From DASQFQ01 sp963811595 (GTDB lineage Bacteria; Actinomycetota; Thermoleophilia; Solirubrobacterales; Solirubrobacteraceae): a DNA stretch of 64,000 bases. The DNA lies in NCBI GenBank assembly GCA_963811595.1, contig CAWERW010000002.1:186001-250000 (forward strand), written 5' to 3'. This document shows positions 59,596 to 64,000 of the stretch, piece after piece. Position 1 is the stretch's first letter, and the number at the start of each line of letters is the position of its first letter. The notes beneath the pieces were generated by a model. That model did no database searches and was not told where the DNA came from. It was given only the letters and a program-made list of their open reading frames with translations. Position numbers and translations under genes: made by a program.

Positions 59596-60325
59596 TCGCA
59601 CCGACCGGACGGCGTCCAGCGAAGCCGTCGTCGCCGTCGACGGCCTCGAGGTCGTGCGCGGCGGCCGCCGGGTGCTGCCCGGCGTCTCGCTCGCGGTCCC
59701 GCGCGGCGTCATCACCGGCCTGCTCGGCCCGAGCGGCTCGGGCAAGACCACGCTCATGCGCGCGATCGTCGGCGTCCAGACGGTCGCGGGCGGCGACCTC
59801 ACCGTGCTCGGTCTCCCGGCCGGGGTCGCCGCGCTGCGCTCGCGCGTCGCCTACGTCACCCAGGCGCCCTCCGTCTACGCCGACCTGACCGTGCGCGAGA
59901 ACCTCGAGTACTTCGTGCGCATCCTCGAGGCGCCGGCCGACCGCATCGAGGCGACCATCGCCACGGTCGGCCTCGAGCGCCAGGCCGATCAGGTGGTCGG
60001 CACGCTGTCGGGTGGCGAGCGGTCGCGGGCGTCGCTCGCGGTCGCGCTGCTGCACGACCCCGAGCTGCTCGTGCTCGACGAGCCGACCGTCGGGCTCGAC
60101 CCCGTGCTGCGCGGCGAGCTGTGGGCGACGTTCCACGCGCTGGCAGCCGAGGGCCGCACGATCCTCGTCTCCACGCACGTGATGGACGAGGCCGAGCGCT
60201 GCGACGAGCTCGTGCTCATGCGCGAGGGCGCGATCGTCGCGAGCGGCACGCCGGCCGCGCTGCGCGAGGAGACCGGCGCCGACACCGTCGAGCAGGCGTT
60301 CATCGCGCTGGCGGAGCGGTCATGA
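59570..60325 (+). CDS. ABC exporter ATP-binding protein (DrrA/CcmA type)
   Basis: 251 residues. Walker A GPSGSGKTT, signature LSGGERSRASLAVAL, Walker B LLVLDEPTVGLDP, and a His-switch in VSTHVMDEAERCD. Pairs with the permease downstream. The first ~24 residues are not part of the ATPase fold. ATG overlaps the TetR reading frame. Confidence 0.9.
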   Translation: MNSTPDVLNRTDRTASSEAVVAVDGLEVVRGGRRVLPGVSLAVPRGVITGLLGPSGSGKTTLMRAIVGVQTVAGGDLTVLGLPAGVAALRSRVAYVTQAPSVYADLTVRENLEYFVRILEAPADRIEATIATVGLERQADQVVGTLSGGERSRASLAVALLHDPELLVLDEPTVGLDPVLRGELWATFHALAAEGRTILVSTHVMDEAERCDELVLMREGAIVASGTPAALREETGADTVEQAFIALAERS

Positions 60326-61056
60326 GCCCGCGCGCCACGCTCGCCACCGCCCAGCGCGTCGCGCGCCAGCTGCGGCGCGACCACCGCACGCTCGCGCTCG
60401 TGCTCGTGGTGCCGCCGGCGCTGCTCGCGCTGCTGTCCTACATCCTCGACCGCCAACCGGAGACGTTCGACCGCATCGGCGCACCGCTCGTCGGGGTGTT
60501 CCCCCTGATCGTGATGTTCCTGGTCACGTCGATCGCGATGCTGCGCGAGCGCACCGGCGGCACGCTCGAGCGGCTGATGTCGATGCCGATGGCCAAGCTC
60601 GACCTGCTGCTCGGCTACGGGCTCGCGTTCGCCGCTCTCGGCGCGCTGCAGGGGGTGGTCGCCGCGACGGTCGCGTTCGGTCTGCTCGGCGTCGAGAGCG
60701 CGGGTCCCGAGTGGGCGGTCGTCGTCCTCGCCGTCGCCAACGCCCTGCTCGGCATGGCGCTCGGCCTGCTCGTGAGCGCGTTCGCGACCAGCGAGTTCCA
60801 GGCCGTCCAGTTCATGCCCGCCTTCATCCTCCCCCAGCTCCTGCTCGCCGGCCTGTTCGTGCCGCGCGAGGCGATGCCGGACGCCCTGGAGACGATCGCC
60901 GGCGCGCTGCCGTTCACCTACGCCTACGACGCGCTGGCCAAGGTGGCCGCCGACGACCTCGACGCGCGCCTGTGGCTCGACGTCGCCGTGCTCGCCGGCT
61001 GCATCGTGCTCGCGCTCGCGCTCGGGGCGACGACGCTGCGGCGCCGGACCGCCTAG
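60322..61056 (+). CDS. ABC-2 type exporter permease
   Basis: 244 residues with six transmembrane helices. ABC-2 motifs include ERTGGTLERLMSMPMAKLDLLLGY and the end AGALPFTYAYDALAKV. With the ATPase it should export a drug or lipid. ATGA overlap with the ATPase gene; convergent with the DedA gene (4 bp overlap). Confidence 0.88.
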   Translation: MSPRATLATAQRVARQLRRDHRTLALVLVVPPALLALLSYILDRQPETFDRIGAPLVGVFPLIVMFLVTSIAMLRERTGGTLERLMSMPMAKLDLLLGYGLAFAALGALQGVVAATVAFGLLGVESAGPEWAVVVLAVANALLGMALGLLVSAFATSEFQAVQFMPAFILPQLLLAGLFVPREAMPDALETIAGALPFTYAYDALAKVAADDLDARLWLDVAVLAGCIVLALALGATTLRRRTA

Positions 61057-61751
61057 CGGCGGCGCCACGCGACCGCGGCGAACACCGCCGCGACCAGCAG
61101 GACGACGGCGAACGCCACGCGCGACGCCGTCTCGCCGGCGTCGGCGAACGACTCCGAGAACGCGTAGCCGAGCGTCGTGAAGGTGGCGGTCCACACGAGC
61201 CCGCTCGCGACGCTGATCGGCAGCAGGCGGCGGAGCGGCAGGCCGGAGCTGCCGACGACGAACGGCAGGACCGAGCGCGTCAGCCCGGTGAAGCGGCCCA
61301 GGAACAGCGCCTTGCGTCCATGGCGGGCGAAGAAGTCATCCACGCGCGCGAGCCGCTCCGTGCCGAGCCCGGCGCGCGCGCCGTGGCGCTCGAGGAACGG
61401 CCGCCCGAGCCGGCGGCCGAGCAGCAGGCTCGCGCTGTCGCCGGCGACGGCGGCGGCCCACGCGACGGCGATCAGCGCGAGCAGCGAGGCGTCGCCGCGC
61501 TCGGCGGCGACGCCGCCGGCCAGCAGCGCCAGCTCGCCGTGGATCACGAGGCCCGTGAGGACGGTCGTCTCCAGGAAGATCACCGCGACCACCGCGACAT
61601 AGACCCAGGTGCCCAGCGACTCGCTGGCGTCGGAGACCGCGCCGGGCACGTCCGGCACCGCGATCGCCCCCGCGGCGATCGCCACCGCCAGCCCGGCGCC
61701 CGCCGCGGCCAGCGCGGCGGGCGTGAGGCGGATGAGGTCTGCGCGTCGCAC
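61053..61751 (-). CDS. DedA-family (SNARE-associated/VTT) membrane protein
   Basis: 232 residues with five or six hydrophobic segments. DedA features: ETTVLTGLVIHGELALLAGG, AWAAAVAGDSASLLLGRRLGRPFL and GRFTGLTRSVLPFVVGSSG. Family members are undecaprenyl- or phospholipid flippases. GTG start at 61751 gives a short N-terminal stretch before TM1. The stop is 47 bp after the MMPL gene; co-transcription is possible. Confidence 0.85.
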   Translation of the reverse strand: MRRADLIRLTPAALAAAGAGLAVAIAAGAIAVPDVPGAVSDASESLGTWVYVAVVAVIFLETTVLTGLVIHGELALLAGGVAAERGDASLLALIAVAWAAAVAGDSASLLLGRRLGRPFLERHGARAGLGTERLARVDDFFARHGRKALFLGRFTGLTRSVLPFVVGSSGLPLRRLLPISVASGLVWTATFTTLGYAFSESFADAGETASRVAFAVVLLVAAVFAAVAWRRR

Positions 61752-61798
61752 CGGAGCGCCGACGACGGTCGCACAGGCTCCGGTGCTTCGCAACGAGA

Positions 61799-63901
61799 TC
61801 AGGAGACGCTCTCCTGCGCACGCGCGACCGGCCGCGCCCTGCGGCTGCGCCGGCGAGCGGGCCACAGCTTGTCGCCGAGCAGCGTCAGCGCCGCCGGGGC
61901 CATGAACATCCGCACGAGCGTGATGTCGACCAGGACCGCGGTCGCGAGGCCGACGCCGGTCATCTTGATCACCGGGTCGGGATCGGTCGCGAAGCCCATG
62001 AACACCGCGATCATGATCCCGCCCGCGGCCATGATGATCTTGCGCGTCCCCGCCGATGCGACGGCGATCGCGGTGCGGTGGTCGGCGTGGCGGTCCCACT
62101 CTTCGCGGACGCGGGAGAGCAGGAACACGTTGTAGTCCGTCGACAGGCCGAACAGGATCGCGAACATGAACAGCGGCACGTACGGGATGACCGGCAGCTG
62201 CTCGACGCCGAGCAGGCTCGCGCCGGTCTCGGTCTGGAACGCGAGCGCGACCACGCCGTAGGCGGCGGCGATCGACGCGAGGTTGAACAGCGCCGACAGC
62301 ACCGCGACGCGCCAGGAGCGGAACGCCGCGAGCAGGAGCAGCAGCGACAGCCCGACCACGGCGGCCGCGAACAGCGGGATGCGCCCCGCGATCTTCTCCG
62401 CCTCGTCGCCGAAGCGCGCGGTGCGGCCGCCGACGTAGGCGCGCGCGCCGGTGCCCTCGACCGCCGCGGGGATGGCGTCCGCGCGGAGCCGGTCGACGAG
62501 CGCGCGGGTGGCGTCGTCCTGCGGGCCGTGCTGCGGCGTGACCGTGATCACGGCGGTGTCGCGGGCCGGGTTGAGCGCGGGCGGCGCGACGGACGCGACC
62601 TCGCGGTCGGCGGCGATGCCGGTCTCGAGGCGCTTCAGCGCGGCGCGGTCGCCGCCGTCGGGGAGCGAGACGGCGACGACGAGCGGGCCGTTGACGCCGG
62701 GGCCGAAGCCCTCGGCGAGGCGGTCGTAGGCCTGGCGCTGCGTCGCCTCCGGGCCGAGGTTGCGGTCGTCGGGCTGCCCGAGCTCGAGGCCGGCGGCGGG
62801 GGCGGCCAGCGCGATCGTCACCGCGCCGGCGGCGGCCAGCGCGAGGCCGGGGCGCTTCGTCGCCCACGGCGCGCGGCCGGAGTCGGCGGGCTGCGGGGCG
62901 GGTGCCTTCCCGGTGCGCTCGCGGCGCGGCAGCAGCTTCTGCCCGGAGCGCGCGAAGCGGGCCGGCAGCAGCACGACGCAGGTCACGGCGCAGGCGAGCA
63001 CGACGAGCCCGGCGGCCACGCCGGCGCGGCCCACGAACGGGATGCCGGTGACGAGCAGGCCGGAGATCGAGACCAGCACGATGCCGGCGGCGGTGAGCGC
63101 GGAGTGCCCGGCCGTGGCGTTCGCGCGGCGGGCCGCCTCGAGCGGGTCATGACCCGCGCGCAGCTCCTCCTGCTGGCGCGCCGCGAGCAGCAGCGCGTAG
63201 TCGATGCCCGCGCCCAGGCCGAGCATGCCGGCGAGCGTCGGGGCCAGGCCGGGGACGTCGGTGACGGCGGCGGCCCACATGAGCGCGCCGAACCCGAGGC
63301 CGAGGCCGGCGAGCGCGACGCCCAGGGCGTTGCGCGCCGCGCGCAGGCTGCGCAGGACCGCGATCAGCAGCACGATGGCGATCGCGAGGCCGATCAGCTC
63401 GCCGATCGGGAAGCCGCCGGTGGCGGCGCCGTCGATCGGCTCGCCGGACATCGCGACGTCGACGCCCGCGCGCTCGAGCCCGCCCGTGGCGTCCTCGAGG
63501 CGCTCGCGCGCCTTGGCGTCGAGCTCGGTCGCGGTCTGGTCGTAGCTGACCGTGGCGAACGCGGTCCGCCCGTCCTCCGACACGCGGGGAGCGTCGACGG
63601 AGGCGACGTGCGGCTGGCGCTCGATCGCGGCGAGCGGGCCGCTGAGCTCGCGCTCCGCCAGCTTCCCGTCGCTGCTGAACACGAGCGTGGCCTGCGTGCC
63701 CGACTGCGCGGGGAAGCGCTGCTCGAGCAGGTCCTGGGCGCGCTGGGACTCGATGCCCGGCACGCTGAAGTCGTCCTTGAAGGCGCCGCCGGCGGCGACG
63801 GCGCCGCCGATCACGGCGGCGATCACGACGAGGATGAGGGCCGTCGCGCGGCGTGGGTGGCGCCCGACGACGGTGGCGATTGAGGAGAGGAGGGAGGTCA
63901 T
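61799..63901 (-). CDS. MMPL-family transporter
   Basis: 700 residues in two repeats of six transmembrane helices, each preceded by a large extracytoplasmic loop (the first carries SVPGIESQRAQDLLEQRFPAQSGTQATLVF). The core helices have GLGAGIDYALLLAARQQEEL and LFGLSTDYNVFLLSRVREEW, with the Asp-Tyr pairs that carry protons. It exports lipids or drugs. Full -35/-10 promoter upstream with an embedded operator. Confidence 0.9.
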   Translation of the reverse strand: MTSLLSSIATVVGRHPRRATALILVVIAAVIGGAVAAGGAFKDDFSVPGIESQRAQDLLEQRFPAQSGTQATLVFSSDGKLAERELSGPLAAIERQPHVASVDAPRVSEDGRTAFATVSYDQTATELDAKARERLEDATGGLERAGVDVAMSGEPIDGAATGGFPIGELIGLAIAIVLLIAVLRSLRAARNALGVALAGLGLGFGALMWAAAVTDVPGLAPTLAGMLGLGAGIDYALLLAARQQEELRAGHDPLEAARRANATAGHSALTAAGIVLVSISGLLVTGIPFVGRAGVAAGLVVLACAVTCVVLLPARFARSGQKLLPRRERTGKAPAPQPADSGRAPWATKRPGLALAAAGAVTIALAAPAAGLELGQPDDRNLGPEATQRQAYDRLAEGFGPGVNGPLVVAVSLPDGGDRAALKRLETGIAADREVASVAPPALNPARDTAVITVTPQHGPQDDATRALVDRLRADAIPAAVEGTGARAYVGGRTARFGDEAEKIAGRIPLFAAAVVGLSLLLLLAAFRSWRVAVLSALFNLASIAAAYGVVALAFQTETGASLLGVEQLPVIPYVPLFMFAILFGLSTDYNVFLLSRVREEWDRHADHRTAIAVASAGTRKIIMAAGGIMIAVFMGFATDPDPVIKMTGVGLATAVLVDITLVRMFMAPAALTLLGDKLWPARRRSRRARPVARAQESVS

Positions 63902-63909
63902 GGCGCGGC

Positions 63910-63938
63910 AGCATAACCAGACTAAGTCTAAAAATCAA
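63910..63938 (-). promoter_or_regulatory. MMPL promoter with palindromic operator
   Basis: On the minus strand TTGATT (63933-63938), a 17-bp spacer and TATGCT (63910-63915) lie 8 nt before the ATG. AGACT-A-AGTCT, a perfect 11-bp palindrome, sits at 63919-63929 inside the spacer, and ACTCAGT lies beside it. This layout is expected of repression by a divergently encoded TetR protein. Confidence 0.6.
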
Positions 63939-63981
63939 CTCAGTTTGTTCTTGGATTGAGTGTGGTATCTTTCCCGACGTC

Positions 63982-64000
63982 ATGTCCGGCCTCCGAGAGC
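63982..64000 (+). CDS. Start of a divergent gene, probably TetR-type regulator (3' truncated)
   Basis: Only M-S-G-L-R-E is visible before the window ends. The GLRE opening is common in TetR regulators, and the position next to an operator-bearing MMPL promoter supports that, but six residues are weak evidence. TATCTT lies 10 nt upstream of the ATG. Confidence 0.35.

Noticed and set aside
1..64000. tRNA, rRNA, CRISPR arrays, transposases, phage genes and riboswitches
   Set aside because: I looked for T-loop sequences, regularly spaced repeats, transposase or integrase motifs and known riboswitch cores on both strands and saw none; a covariance-model search would be needed to exclude small RNAs.

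Overview
This is a 64 kb stretch of a very GC-rich chromosome. Coding third positions are almost always G or C, GTG starts are common, genes are packed tightly (many 4-bp ATGA/GTGA overlaps), and no gap exceeds 300 bp. Gene content suggests an actinobacterium of the Thermoleophilia/Solirubrobacterales type (Conexibacter or Solirubrobacter relatives). The markers are a CysM/CysO/Mec-like sulfur set, a WS/DGAT acyltransferase, the DUF1707 family, Arg-rich secreted beta-propeller proteins and a membrane protein of the 'fenitrothion hydrolase' type. The lineage is an inference from gene content, not a measured placement. No rRNA, tRNA, CRISPR array, insertion sequence or prophage was seen.

Layout. 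0-10 kb: the 3' part of a penicillin-acylase-family enzyme, a stand-alone LigD-type polymerase convergent with exonuclease III, a membrane diguanylate cyclase, an aldo/keto reductase, and an MFS exporter with a secreted propeller protein. 10.5-13 kb: a minus-strand operon cysM - tatA - JAMM peptidase (Mec-like) - zinc-ribbon/DUF2007 protein - small membrane protein. 13-18 kb: a sugar ABC importer (binding protein and two permeases, no ATPase) running into two zinc dehydrogenases. 18-20.8 kb: a TetR regulator divergent from a glycosyltransferase and a PEP-mutase-family protein. 20.8-22.8 kb: CysO-like ubiquitin-fold protein, rhodanese-E1 (MoeZ-like), and an upstream gene broken by an apparent +1 frameshift. 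22.9-29.8 kb: a two-component system, SCO1, small membrane proteins and a Cys-less TlpA-like protein. 29.8-36.3 kb: CoA-transferase, IspH, signal peptidase I, M28 peptidase and acyl-CoA dehydrogenase. 36.4-46.6 kb: assorted enzymes, including a frameshifted GH13 glucosidase and a WS/DGAT. 46.7-51 kb: a GntR-controlled operon with a GMC oxidoreductase and a tocopherol-cyclase-like protein. 51-59 kb: HAD, TetR/flavin monooxygenase, DUF1707, NUDIX, class-V aminotransferase, RidA and DksA/TraR. 59-64 kb: a TetR-controlled ABC exporter, a DedA protein, an MMPL transporter and the first codons of a divergent regulator.

The most interesting feature is a split protein-thiocarboxylate cysteine pathway. 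CysO and its activating/sulfurating enzyme lie about 8 kb from the CysM/Mec-like pair, yet both transcription units carry the same 16-bp element (GCTAYACTTTCTGAAG, 15 of 16 identical) over the predicted -10 box. More broadly, many genes have a TANNNT hexamer 6-8 nt before the start codon and no Shine-Dalgarno sequence, so leaderless transcription is probably common here; this revises several starts. Two genes show one-base frame changes at GGG/CCC runs, which could be assembly errors or real mutations.
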